Below, piece by piece: positions 34,706 through 45,930 of a DNA stretch of 64,000 nucleotides; position 1 is the stretch's first letter; every line of letters begins with the position of its first letter. Both the position numbers and the translations under genes were made by a program. This stretch comes from Trema orientale. Taxonomy: Eukaryota > Streptophyta > Magnoliopsida > Rosales > Cannabaceae. The stretch is from assembly GCA_002914845.1 (NCBI GenBank), contig JXTC01000115.1, forward strand, positions 662,628-726,627, written 5' to 3'. Under the pieces are notes generated by a model. The model was not told where the DNA came from. It ran no database searches and worked only from the letters and a program-made list of their open reading frames with translations.

Positions 34706-36167
34706 TGTTGGAATATTTCTAACACACAAACTACAAGTATACGAGTCCAACAAGTAATATAGAAGTAAAAGAGTATCGTTCCCTTGAAGAGTACTCGATT
34801 TACAAATGCTAACTGCTAACCGAAATCAGTTTGCAATTTATCCAAACAATGATAAAGGATTGTTTCAAACAAGAATTAAAAAGTAAAACAGCAATGTGGA
34901 ATGTAAGAATCGAAATCGGGATTAAGCAACCAAAGATTGATTTAAAAATAGTTAAGTGGAACCTACGGATGCAATCTACCCTCTTACTCCTCCAACTGCT
35001 AGTTTTCCTCTCAATTTATTAATCCATTTGGAGTTGACAACCAAGAATTTAATATATTCACAAATATTTTCTAAGACTAAGTGAAAATACCTATATAAGA
35101 TAATATATTACCACTAACATAAATTGACTAAGTTCATTTAAGTTTAGTTTTCTCATGAAGTTCCATAAGTCACATAGATATATTTATATTCTATGCAAAC
35201 TCACCCTATAATAGATAATCTTATGTTGTTCTATCTATGTCCAAACCTAAATTCCTTTTTTCAAGTTTATATAGATTTCACAATATACCTCTATTTAATG
35301 GCCAAGTAAATAGATGCATTAAGCTCAAGATAGAATAATCAACTCAACACAATAGATATCATAGACAATAGAGAAAAACAATGTAATTGGATTACATTAG
35401 AGGTTCATTTACATCTCTAGAAATTGAGTTTAGCTCATGTTCATACAAAATAAATCATAGCAAATATAACAAAGTTGATACATATCCATTTCTAGAAAAT
35501 AAACGAGAAAGACAAGAGCAAGAGGAAATAAAAATTCCTTTGAAGCTTCCAATCTGATTTCCTAGACCTGAATCCCCTTTTTTGGTATTGTTTTCTCTCT
35601 TGGAACTACTCTAAGAACCCTTGGCTGCTAGGGTTTTCGACTACCCCCAGATAATTAAAAGAGGAACTAAATACAAGAGCTCACAAATCAAATTTCGGGT
35701 TTTTCCGTGACCTGTTCTATATTTTTTTGGCACTGCAACACCAAAACTAGTGTGAGGAGGGTTAGAACCAATGTTGCAATGTCAAACTGTGGTACTGCGA
35801 TACCACCACTTTTGAGTAGGTGGCACTGTGGTGCAAACCTCCTCGAAGTTTTTGAATTGCAGCAAAAAAATCTTCTCAGAATGGCACCGTGGCATCATTT
35901 TTTGACGCTGCGGTGCCAATACCAAGGCTTCCAGGTCTTCAATTCTTCCTTCTGGGAGCACTTCAGCTCGTCTCCACTTGTTGTGGTACTTGTTTGTCAC
36001 CTAATTGACTCGGTTTGCCTCCAATTCAGCTCTGAAAAACAACATTCTTCGTTTAACGATTTTTCACCTAAAATATGCATCAAAAACAACAAACCGAGCA
36101 AAAAGAACTGAAAGATGAGCAATTCTTAAGCTCGAAAGGAAGGTAAAGATAAGTGTAAAATACATTC
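34701..36167 (-). repeat. Solo LTR (Athila/Tat type) in LINE reverse transcriptase
   Basis: It spans 34706-36162 (1.46 kb). On the plus strand it starts TGTTGGAATATTTC and ends AGTGTAAAATA. The flanks are CATTA (34701-34705) and CATTC (36163-36167). The section around CAAGTATACGAGTCCAACAA corresponds to the same part of the other Athila/Tat-type LTRs here. It carries GGCACTGTGGTGC near 35821 and GGCACCGTGGCATC near 35884. No coding or priming site is present, and LINE reading resumes on both sides. Confidence 0.8.
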
Positions 36168-38092
36168 ATCACATTACAACTCTCAGTTGCTTTAATGAGT
36201 GAAAATAATGCCTCTGCACACAATAAGAATAGATAAAGCGATAAGGAACAATCTTGATGAATCCCATGGGATAGGGTAACACCATTCACACAAAAAGCAA
36301 ACTGAGAAGAAGAGATATAATAATAAACCATAGACAACCAGTGGGCAGGAAACCCTATGCACTCTGTAACTTTCATAACAAAGGTCCACTCAACTCTGTC
36401 ATAAGCCGTACTCATATCTAGTTTTAAAGCTGTAAAACCCTTACTACCATTACTCTGCTTATTCATTGAATAGAGAGCTCAAAAGCAGCATTAATACTAT
36501 CAAAGATAATTCTACTAGGAACAAAAGCACATTGATTTGGAGCTATCAAATTGGGCAAAACCTTCCTGAGGTGATTGGCAATAGTCTTTGTAAAAAGCTT
36601 ATAAACGACATTGTAAAGACTAATCGGTCTAAAATCAACAACCCATTTTGGGTCTTTCTTCTTAGGGATAAGCACAATAGTTCTCTCATTAATAGCAGAA
36701 ACCGAATGAGCATGAAAGAAGAGAGATGAAAACCATTAGGACCCGGAGCTTTTGTTGAACCTATATCACAAAGAGCTCTTCTCACCTCCTCCCTTGAAAA
36801 GGGTCGATTTAATAGGAAAATATCTTCTGGCGAAGGACATGTCTCTATAACATCAAGATAGGCCAAAAACATCTCATCTGAGAGGTGACTACTCTGGAAA
36901 ATATTCGCAAAATAGTCCTCAAGAATGCCGACTATATCCTCATCCAACTCCTTCCAAACCCCAAATTTATCTTTCAATTTAAGAGTTCATTCTTCTTCCT
37001 TCTCTGAGAAGTTTTAGTATGAAAAAACTTAGTATTTTAGTGCTTGGAAATAAGCCATTCCATCCTAGAGTGCTGCTTCTAATACAACTCCTCACGATTA
37101 AGTAATCTCTCCACTTCACACTCAAAAACTTTAATCTCGGCCATAATATGCATAGTCTGCACAGTTATATAAAGAAGAGAGATATTTTTGCTTCTCATTA
37201 AGGGATTGACGCTATTTCACAAACTTTTCTTTGCTCTAACTTTTAAATGCTCCTCTATAACCCACCAATTGATCACAAAAAAAAAAAAAAAAACGAAACG
37301 AGTCATCATCAGAAAACAATCCGTGTAACCCCCAATTATTTCGAACTACCTAAGCACAATTCGGATTCCTTAATCAAAAATGGTTCAAAATGGAATGGAC
37401 AAGCACTCGGTTGAGAGGCTTTACATCTAGACTCAAAAAGAGATAGGGTAATAGGTTTGTCATCTGGCATAGAAAAATCCAGATGGTTAACCAAAGCAAA
37501 AAGAAAGACTTTGTGCCAACGCTAATCAGAAACAAACCGGTCCAGTTTTTCTTGTATATTCACTGCTCCATCTCTTTTATTGTTCTAGGTAATGAGAGAC
37601 CCAAAATAATCTAACTCCATTAATTCACAAAAATGGCTTATCCGAACCACCAATCTTCTCTAACAATGACGAATTTCATTGAAGTCACCCCCACACACCC
37701 AAGGTTTATGACTAATACCCTTTAGGAAACGAAGAAGATCCCATGAAAACCGCTTAAGTGAAGCCTTAGAATACCCGTAAAAACACATAAAACACCATTC
37801 CACACCATTATATAGGAAGGTTAATATCACAATCACCCTTAGAGAAAGAATGAATATGTATATCCCATTCATCACGCCGAAGCAAAATCAAATCAACACT
37901 ATGCCCTACAAAATCAACTTCAAAACCATTATTAAAATTCAATTGACATTTAACAGTAGTAGCCCATAGTCCAAAAAGCCTAGTCTTAGAAAGAAAAACT
38001 AAGCTCGGGGAAACTCTAAGAGTAATATTACAAAGAGCGGTTAACATGTCAAGGTTCCCCAATCCCTGCATGTTCGATGCCAAGCAACTCAT
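36163..38092 (-). pseudogene. LINE ORF2: endonuclease and reverse transcriptase start
   Basis: An ATG at 38092 opens MSCLASNMQGLGNLDMLTAL, the start of an APE-type endonuclease, the enzyme that nicks target DNA. KPWVCGGDFNEI at about 37680 is its GDFN motif. The reverse transcriptase starts with EDYFANIFQSS and KAPGPNGFHLSSF, then IPKKKDPKWVVDFRPISLYN, LRKVLPNLIAPNQCAFVPSR and ALKLDMSTAYDRVEWTFV, and ends with YLFLLCAEALFSLIKATESC at the solo LTR. At least three frame changes occur. The family's usual W in the RPGI/WN motif is altered at the start (NMQGLG). Confidence 0.9.
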
Positions 38093-38150
38093 TGTGACCA
38101 ACGATTCTGTAAAGCAGGACTCGCAATCAAAAGTAGGGTCAACCTGCATC

Positions 38151-39608
38151 TCATTCACTACTGAATATTTCCTTCTTGGTAATCCCGAAAGCAACAGGAC
38201 TATCTTCAACTAACTTGCGCTTAAGACCACTCGAAGAAGTCGGCTTAACCACCTATTCCGATGGAATAAAGGCCTCCACTTTACAAGGCTAAACACCAAA
38301 AGAACAAATTTTAGCCGAAGAATAGACCATATATAAGAAATGACCCCTTCAGGCTAATACATGGCCAGGGTTCAAGAAGGCTCATCTTTTGAGGACTCTC
38401 ATAATTAGGAATCTCTCCTTCCGATTTGTTGACCACTATAGTAGAGGTCTCCACAGAGTTATCTCTACCATCAGAAAGCTTTGACCAATCACCGAAATAT
38501 GATTCAACATCTGCCCTAAGCATCTCTATATTGACAAAAGTAGATAGTTCCATATCACCTTGGATAACTGCCTCCTGTAATTCAGCAGTAGACTTCACTG
38601 GAAGCTGAGATGATGACATAACTGCATTAGAATTGTTCACAAACACACCATCGACATCAATACCTTTAGTTGTTTTTTAATGGATGTGCTGCTTCCCTGC
38701 TTTAATAATAGCCAATTCATGCTCGTATTCCCTAGCCTCCGCAGGGCAAGGGCAAGTTTCTCCATCTGAACCAGATTCTCCTGAATCAAACTCAAGAGAT
38801 GATATATATTTTAAATTACGGTACTGATACTCATGAACCTCACAAGCATGTTCCATCTGCTTTCAATTCTTTGGTCTAGCCAAAGGGATAAATGCCTTAT
38901 GGCAAGAACCATAACATTTAGGAACATCCTTCTGGGAACCAGAATCATCGTCCTCCTCCTCCTTATGAGTATACTCTTGCTCCCTATGCCATATAATTCC
39001 ACAATTAAAGCAAAATTCTGGGAGATGTTCTTCATGCATAACTTCTTCGAAAAAAAAGAACCCTAAGACCTCTACGTAAAGGCACAATCACGTCGATTTT
39101 TCATACAACAATCATGGACATCCACGTCCTCCTGACCACTAATCAACTTCCCAAGAAACTTTGCACAATCATCATGCATTCAAGCGACCGGGACATTATA
39201 AATTTGCACCCAAAAGAAAACCAGCAAGAAATTCATTCTCAAAATTTCAGCAATCCCTTTAGGTTTAAACAAATAAATTAGTTGATTCTCGAATGACCAA
39301 GGGCCACTGGTAAGAACCCTTTGGTGATCCTCAACATTGTCAAAATAAAAGAAAAATATGCTATTCGATCCAACTTGTTCAACCAGAAATTGTTGAGGCA
39401 CCTGCCAAACAATCTTAAGCATCCCTTCCAATCCAAGCTCATTGGCCAATTTATTCCCCAAGACTTAACCGATTAAACAACGGTCCATCCGCCCATTCTT
39501 TTTAGAGTAAACCTCTTTTTCTCATTGAAAGATTGGACCATCGCTCTCATCAAGGTTAAGGATCTCACAAAGTCTTGATATCACATCTAGGTCTTTCATA
39601 CGATCCAT
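38151..39608 (-). pseudogene. LINE ORF1 (DUF4283-like plus zinc knuckle)
   Basis: ATG at 39608 opens MDRMKDLDVISRLCEILNLD. A DUF4283-like region follows (KIVWQVPQQFLVEQVGSNSI, then SGPWSFENQLIYLFKP). Next comes a plant LINE knuckle, LPEFCFNCGIIWHREQEY, whose last Cys has become Tyr. It is followed by an acidic region and a basic tail, SSGLKRKLVEDSPVAF, before a stop at 38151. ORF1 proteins bind LINE RNA and form the particle that carries it back to the nucleus. Stops at about 39530 and in the middle break the frame. Confidence 0.9.
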
Positions 39609-40340
39609 GATTCCTCTTCGGAACAAAAAAAATAAGAAATAGAGAAGAGAAAGCAGAAACAATGCCCACAAAAGAGCAGCTAGAGACTCAACAAAACAGT
39701 GATAATCAATTTCCCAAACCCTAGCTTAGAGAGAAAGCGTAGATAGGATACTTCCATATGGCAAAAAAATTATGGACCTTATATACTTAAGAAATAGAAA
39801 TGTTAAGTGATTACATATATAATTTAAAATATTAGCTCTAGACTAAATTATAACTTAAAGAAAGGCCTTGTAAATCTTTAGTAACGAGCATATATTTTTG
39901 TCCGTTAGAAAAAAAAAAGACCAATATCATTCACTTCAAATAAAGAACTTCAGGCAAGATAAAGAAGTTTTAGATTAAATTCTCCAGAAGTCATTTGGTC
40001 CAGTGGTATGATTCAGGCTTAGAGTGCATAAAATAAAAAGGAAAGTTTTTTTAAGCACAGAATCATGAAACAAATATTAGGTTGAAAGGGAAAAAGATAT
40101 TACATTACAACTGATTTGGACAATATTAAATCATGAAACAATAATACCATGCAGCATGAACAATGATTATACCTATTACTTATGTTGAAACTTACGGTAA
40201 CACAAACCATCATGTTCAATACATACTAGAGAAAGTAGCTTAACTTCAGCAAATATACAGAGAGGTTAAAGAGGAAAAAAAAAAACAAAAAAACAAAGTA
40301 ACTCAAGCTTATTAACAAAATGGTCTAATAAGATTGCACA
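39609..40340. other. LINE 5' end and unassigned flank
   Basis: Bases 39609 to about 39760 are the LINE 5' UTR on the minus strand, with GAAGAGGAATC before the start codon. The remainder to 40340 is AT-rich, with no coding sequence and one tRNA-derived scrap at 39989-40028. Confidence 0.5.
39989..40028 (+). pseudogene. 5' half of a tRNA-Pro gene
   Basis: TCATTTGGTCCAGTGGTATG then ATTCAGGCTTAGAGTGCAT resembles the acceptor, D-arm and anticodon arm of plant nuclear tRNA-Pro. The A box reads TGGTCCAGTGG. The anticodon loop is altered (CTTAGAG where tRNA-Pro has CTTTGGG), and sequence after the anticodon stem is not tRNA. No B box follows, so it is not a working gene and not an obvious SINE. Confidence 0.55.
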
Positions 40341-40349
40341 ACAGATGAT

Positions 40350-43300
40350 AGAGATGCAACAATTGGCCACTCAATCCGGCCTATTTTAGGCAAGCCCATC
40401 GCGGGCCGCGGGCCGGCTGGCACAACTCATTATTTTCGTGGGCCGAGCCAGGCCAGCCCACTGAAGAAAAAGGGCGGCCCAGCCCATCCTATGGGCTACC
40501 CTATACGTGAGTTGGGCTGGGCTGGGCCGGCCTGCAAGCCAGGACTTCCTATCCCATGGGCCAGGATGGGCCGGCTCATTCTAGTTTAAAAAAAATATAT
40601 TTTATTTAACTTTAAAGTTATTTGTTTATGAAATCCTAAATAATTTATATACAATTACTAATTAATTTAAGTATTAATTAATAAAAAAAATATTTACTAA
40701 TATTAGAAAAACTAATATGGATAGAACTAAATATTAAGTGAATCATTAACAAAAATTTTCTTTTTGACTGCTTTATTGAAAATCTTACAAATCAAATTCG
40801 GTGGGATAACACAAAACCTTAGTTTAGTAAGGAGAAAATAGTATAAAATGTTTAAGATTATATAACGACCTGGAATTTACTTGTACATGTACGTTGGTTT
40901 TTAAAATAAGTTTAATTGACTTAGAAAGGATTAACATGGTTTAAATTGCTAAAAACAAAAAATAATGTGGCCAAAGGAAAATCATTAAACTTTTTAGGTA
41001 TATCTAGAGAAGTAGAAAGTTTTTTTAGTTAATATATACATTACAAACATTATTGAACATCGATAAGTATTCCAAAATCACACTGCCTATCTATATACAT
41101 GGCAACATCAAAATATGGCCCTTCATCCACAGTTTGTCAAAATGTCCATATACACAACTAGGGTAGGAGTTTGGCATCTATCCACGTATACAAACATCAA
41201 CCTGCAATGCGAGAACTAGTGAGTGATAACTCAGTAAGCAACATTATGCACAAATTTCTGATGAACACTTTAATTTAATAATATATTAATATTAGGGCCC
41301 TTTGTGTATTACACTGCCTGGTTAGAACAATAGACCTGTCACTAAGCCACACAATAGAACATATCATAAGTGGCCATCACATAAGCAATATAGAGGTTTC
41401 TGTATAAAAATCACATTAACCTCAGTGTACACCAGAGGCCCTCCCTATATTGCAGACATATTGATCTATATTAGGATCTGCCGTTAAGGGTATACTTTTT
41501 ACATATTTGGAACGTCAGCCCGCTACGTCCCGTGTCTATCCTAACTTTCCAGGCAACATAATATACAAAATGTTTTATTTCTTTTCGAAATCAAATTCTC
41601 ACATTCATGCCTGAAATTTCATAACTTTAAAACTAAAATATTTTATGCCATGTATGCAATGATATGTATGCACTTTATTATGACACATATCACACAATCA
41701 AATAATTAATACATTCCAAATAGTGTTCTCATATTGCAGATGAAATGTTACTTACCTCAGAAAAATATAGGAACTAATCCTGTGAAGGAAGATGATATCC
41801 TCAACAACAAAACGTTCTAAACTCCTGAAAAATAATTCTATAGTTACATTATGTACATATAAAACTAGGAATGTGCTATCATAGTAATTAAGTTCGTTTC
41901 CAAACTTCTAATTTGCTCTTTGTGTTTTCTCAAACAGTTTGGGTAGTATAACATCTAAAATTTAGTGTTTCCAAATTTTAAAAAAAAATGATACTTTAAG
42001 TCTGCAATAATTGGTACTGAACATATTCTGCAAAGGTATGTATTGATTCCTAAAAATTACAAGTCATAACACATTTAGGCTATGTATAAACTTAATTAGA
42101 GCCACCATTATATATAAAATTACAATCTGCCAAAGAATCATATTATTCTCACTAATACTTTAAGATACCAAACAATCCATTTTATTAATCAAGTATATGC
42201 GCTCCACCAAAAAAAACAAAACTTAAGTATTAAATTAGGCTTATGGGATGGTGGTCACTAAGTCTATGGTTTTTGTGCCAAATAGTATATTTATAATTTA
42301 AGAGTCTAATTAAATTATCTTTACTCCTAGCCTTAAAACAAGAATTACATAAAAAGAAAACTGAAAAAAAACATAGCCAACAAAATTGACTAAACCTATA
42401 TATATAAATTGCATATGTGGTCTTAAAGAGCACCAACCACAAAACTTGGGTCATAGATTTTGACTAAATAAATCTCCTTAAAATTAGATAATTTAAGCCA
42501 TGATCCTACACTCAAAATATTTAATGTAAATGTGGAACACTTACGTTGCTAGGAATTCCCACCAATGAAGAATATGATATAAAAGTAATAATTGAAACTT
42601 GATCACTATACCACTAACCTTGAGATTCATAGTAGATTTTATCTTCTTCAATAATCAAGCTAAACTATAACACTTATCAAATAGAGAAAGAAACTAGGGC
42701 CTGAATGACTTTGTTTGGCCAAGTATTGGTATATATATATGTAGAAAAGAATTGTTACTGACAAGGGATAATATAAAATATTTTCTTAATACTTCAGTAT
42801 TTAACTTAATGTCCACTATTGGTCAGTTGCACCGACTCAAGACTACAAAAAAAAAAAGAACACAAGTAAGAATAATATAATAACTTTATTTTTATTACTT
42901 TAACCTTGTTAATAGTCTTATAGACAAATAACCTTAGTACTAAAAGTAGGCTTCGTAATATCTAATGTATTATATAACATTCTAGACTCAACTAGTTTAA
43001 GAATCGTGTACTTTCACAAATCAAAATATTACAAATATTAATCCTAGCAATTTTGAGATTACTAGCAATTTTCGTAAATATTTTTCGGTGCAAAATAGTA
43101 TTATAATTAAATTTCAGAATCATGAAATATGACATGCAGCATGCTTATTATTGGCTATAATAATCTGTGAAAAGTTTGATTGTCACAGATTATACTAAAC
43201 AAAATTAGAAAAAAGGACAAAAAAAAATATAAAAATAAAAGAAGAATGAGCCAAATTGGGTCGGCACACCTTGGCCCATCGCGGGTTGGCCTGTCCTAGC

Positions 43301-43475
43301 CCGGGCCTAGCCTATTCTATGAATTTTGATGGGCCAAACCGGGCAAGCTCGCAGGCCATAATATCATGGCCTTGCCTAGCCCACAAATAGCAGATAGGCT
43401 GGGTCGGGCCGTCCTGACATTGTAGCAGGATAGGCCTGGTCTGACAAATGGGCCACGGCCAGGAGTTTTATAACG
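40350..43475. mobile_element. hAT-like non-autonomous element with GGCCC-rich inverted ends
   Basis: Two GC-rich blocks in AT-rich DNA, 40372-40585 and 43255-43475, are packed with GGGCC, GGCCC and CGGGCC words and are inverted relative to each other (AGAATGAGCC...GGCCCATC appears in opposite orientation at the inner edges). Dense short subterminal GGCCC-type repeats are characteristic of some plant hAT elements. Removing the solo LTR at 40861-43187 leaves about 0.8 kb with no transposase. I could not fix exact ends or an 8-bp duplication, so the superfamily call is tentative. Confidence 0.5.
40856..43192 (-). repeat. Solo gypsy LTR with perfect GATTA duplication
   Basis: It spans 40861-43187 (2.33 kb) and is flanked by GATTA at 40856-40860 and 43188-43192. 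The plus strand starts TATAACGACCTGG, probably from TGTAACGACC. On the minus strand it opens TGTGACAATCAAACTT and soon reads GCCAATAATAAGCATG, like the solo LTR at 26635-29542. The shared hairpin GTGAGTGATAACTCAGTAAG is at 41219-41238. It is nested in the hAT-like element. Confidence 0.85.
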
Positions 43476-44547
43476 AATAAATGCCAAAAAAGCAGGGGAC
43501 TACACTTTCCATACTATAAGGAAAAATGTTATAAGTGTCTTCATTAAATTTTCCTTATTTTCTTATTTCACCCACCACCATTTACCTTTTTGTTTGGTTA
43601 CAAGTTTCTATTAAAGGGTTAATTCATTTTTTTTCTTTTTTAAAAGTTAGCATTAAGGGTAATCAATCTTCTCTTTGTGTATATGATTAGATTAAATTAG
43701 ATAGGATAGTGGAATTTGTATTTACCTGATAATCCAAAATAAAATTTTTGTTATTTATAGAAAATCTAGGAGTGTAAGTTGATTATTTCAATTATACAAA
43801 TTATATTTGTAATGGCTGCTCTATTCACTCATCTATCTACTTTTTCCATACTATTTTTTTCCCATACTAATTTTTTTGGATGAAAAATAATTTTATTAAT
43901 AATAGAAACGAAGTACATTATACATCAAAGGGCATTTAGATATAAAGCAGACATCTGTAAGAAACAAATTAAAATCAATGACAGAAGTTTGCGCCCTAGG
44001 ATTCCCGCGAAATTAACTCGGAATAAGAGTACTCATATGAATCACTGTTGTTGTGCACTTCAATGGAGCTCTTCACTTCAGTTGGCTTATAATAACATTC
44101 TACTTAATTGTTGGTGTCTCTCACTTCGAATCCAAAAAGCGTTAGAGGGTAAATACGTACCATTATCTATACTATCTAGATCTGAGTCAAAAATGATATA
44201 AATCTGGATGATAACTATACTAAAAGGATCAAAACATGAGATCCCTATAAAACCATCATAGATATAGATCTAGATGGACTAAATTGACAAAAATAAAAAG
44301 AAAAACTAATACTACAACAAATCAAGATCTGAGTGGACTAAAACCAACATTGATTAGGATCTTGGTGGAATTATGCCTTTCTGAATAGAATGACTATTTA
44401 AGGACACAACAAAAAATAAAACAAAAAAATAGGAATAGACTGAAAGATCAAAAAGATCTATCTCTCTATCGGGTTAGAATAAGAAGAAAAGGACTCCTGT
44501 TGGTTAGAAGAAAAGGAAAGGAGAAAGAAGAGGTTGCTGATTCTTTT
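43476..44547. other. Unassigned, with a LINE-like 3' end
   Basis: Near 43868, TTTTTTTGGATGAAAAATAA is the complement of the form AATAAAAT...CATCCAAAAAAA seen at the 3' ends of plant LINEs, so a minus-strand LINE 3' UTR probably starts here and runs some distance right. Its body is not recognisable. The rest is AT-rich with no supported coding region. Confidence 0.35.
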
Positions 44548-45078
44548 TTCTTTTTTTTGGAAAAGGAAACTCAGAGGAAAATATATTAATAAGAAGCAAA
44601 TTCAGCTTCTAAAATTTCAAACAAAATTGATAGAACATTAGACACATACCCTGAAATAGACCCAACAATACCCAAACCCACCATTACCAGAGTATGGGCT
44701 GTCATATTTCTTTTTTGAGAAATATGACAACAACTACCACCTCCGACAATTGAAATAAAATCTATAGTACGACCCTCATATCACTAGACTCAAACATACA
44801 ACCATTCAAAACTTTAACAACATTCAAAGCATCACATTTGATTACATCAAGAGCTATACCTCGGTTCATGGCTAAGATAAGACCCTCCCACAAAGGCACG
44901 AGTTCTACTTGAAACGCAGATAATGCATCATCAAAATGGCAAAAAGAGAACGAAAGAACAACTCCATTTGAATATCTGATGATAATCTCAAATCTAGCAT
45001 TGTCACTTCTCTAGGCCACATTAGAATTCAACTTGAACATCCCAAAAGCTGGCAGAGCCCAGTGCTTATCATCAACTA
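44548..45078 (-). pseudogene. 5'-truncated LINE: RNase H end and poly(A)
   Basis: The minus strand reads FKLNSNVA, then FQVELVPLWEGLILAMNRGI and LDVIKCDALNVVKVLN, an RVT_3-type RNase H from a second LINE. It runs to a poly(A) stretch (T-rich at 44548-44560). Only the last ~0.5 kb is present, the usual outcome of incomplete reverse transcription. It abuts copia sequence at its 5' side. Confidence 0.8.
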
Positions 45079-45930
45079 TATCCCACATTAGAGGTTAGAG
45101 AATTGGTACTCAGGACATCGCCCACATAGATGACTCTTTTAGCATCACTTGACTTCTGGCTCCATAGGCAACTCTGCATGGAAATACTAACGTAGGTAGT
45201 AGCACTAGAATCTACCCACCAAGTGTCCTTAGGTACAGAAGTTAAATTAACTTCAGAACAAAAATAAATGAGAAACCTTCTTAACACACTAGGCTTTGAA
45301 CTTAGCACATTCCTTCTTCAGGTGTCCACCCTTTCTACAAAAGAAGCAACCTTGCTCATCTTGCTTCTTCTGTGCCTTAGCAGGTGGAGCTTGATGAGTG
45401 TGTATTTTACTCACAAATCAAGTATTCTCCAAGTTCAAATAATTATAAATTCTCAAGTATTTGTGTTATTTTAATGTTTTTTTGTGTTTTTATTGTAGAA
45501 AATAAGGAATTGAGGTTTAGTGTATATTTAGCACTAAAAAGGAGAAATTTATGAAGCCATTAATAGCCGAAACGAGGCCCGGAGTATCGAAGAGAACTAA
45601 AAAGCTCAATTGGACATGCAGCTAGGCACCGCGGTGCTTAAAAAGGGCACAGTGGTGCCTCAAAACTAGAATGCTGGCGCCGCGGCGCCTTAGCTACTAC
45701 AGCTTCTTTACTCTTATTTATTTTTCTCTTCTTTGCTTTAGAAGTAGTGGTCAAGTTAGCACTTTCAGGCCTTTCAGCTTTGATTTTTTCGTCCTTTTAA
45801 ACACAAATAGTTATTAATTCATTAATATTCCATTTGTCCTTCTGGGCGTTGTATATAGTCTATAGGTTCCCATACTGATTAGGAAGAGAAAGCAAAACCA
45901 AGACCACAAGCAAATACATTATTAATACCG
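45072..45930 (-). pseudogene. Copia gag end and protease, split by an LTR fragment
   Basis: From 45930 down the minus strand reads LLSLPNQYGNL, NINELITICV, then ERPESANLTTTSKAKKRKIN; after the LTR fragment at 45392-45705 it resumes PAKAQKKQDEQGCFFCRKGG and HLKKEC (zinc knuckle), followed by VNLTSVPKDTWWVDSSATTY, the start of protease with DSS in place of DSG. The low end meets a truncated LINE. No other part of this copia was found. Confidence 0.85.
45392..45705 (+). repeat. LTR fragment (Athila/Tat type)
   Basis: It starts TGATGAGTGTGTATTTTACT, matching the opening of the LTR ending at 29691, and covers only the first ~0.3 kb. It includes three inverted words in 65 bp: GGCACCGCGGTGC (45625), GGCACAGTGGTGCC (about 45646) and GGCGCCGCGGCGCC (45676). 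The LTR end is missing. Confidence 0.75.

Larger units (their letters stand above)
994..39760 (-). mobile_element. L1-type LINE split into four pieces
   Basis: A single minus-strand LINE can be followed through four segments: 39760-36163, 34705-34265, 25222-24861 and 2364-994, together about 5.8 kb, which is normal for a plant L1. Domain order is complete: ORF1 with a DUF4283-like region and zinc knuckle, endonuclease, reverse transcriptase, zf-RVT and RNase H, ending in eight A (read as T at 994-1001). At each break the protein alignment resumes on the other side of an LTR element, and the cut is flanked by a short duplication. The 5' end is approximate, about 150 bp upstream of the ORF1 start. 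The element carries many stops and frameshifts and is dead. No clear target duplication was found for the LINE itself. Confidence 0.85.
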
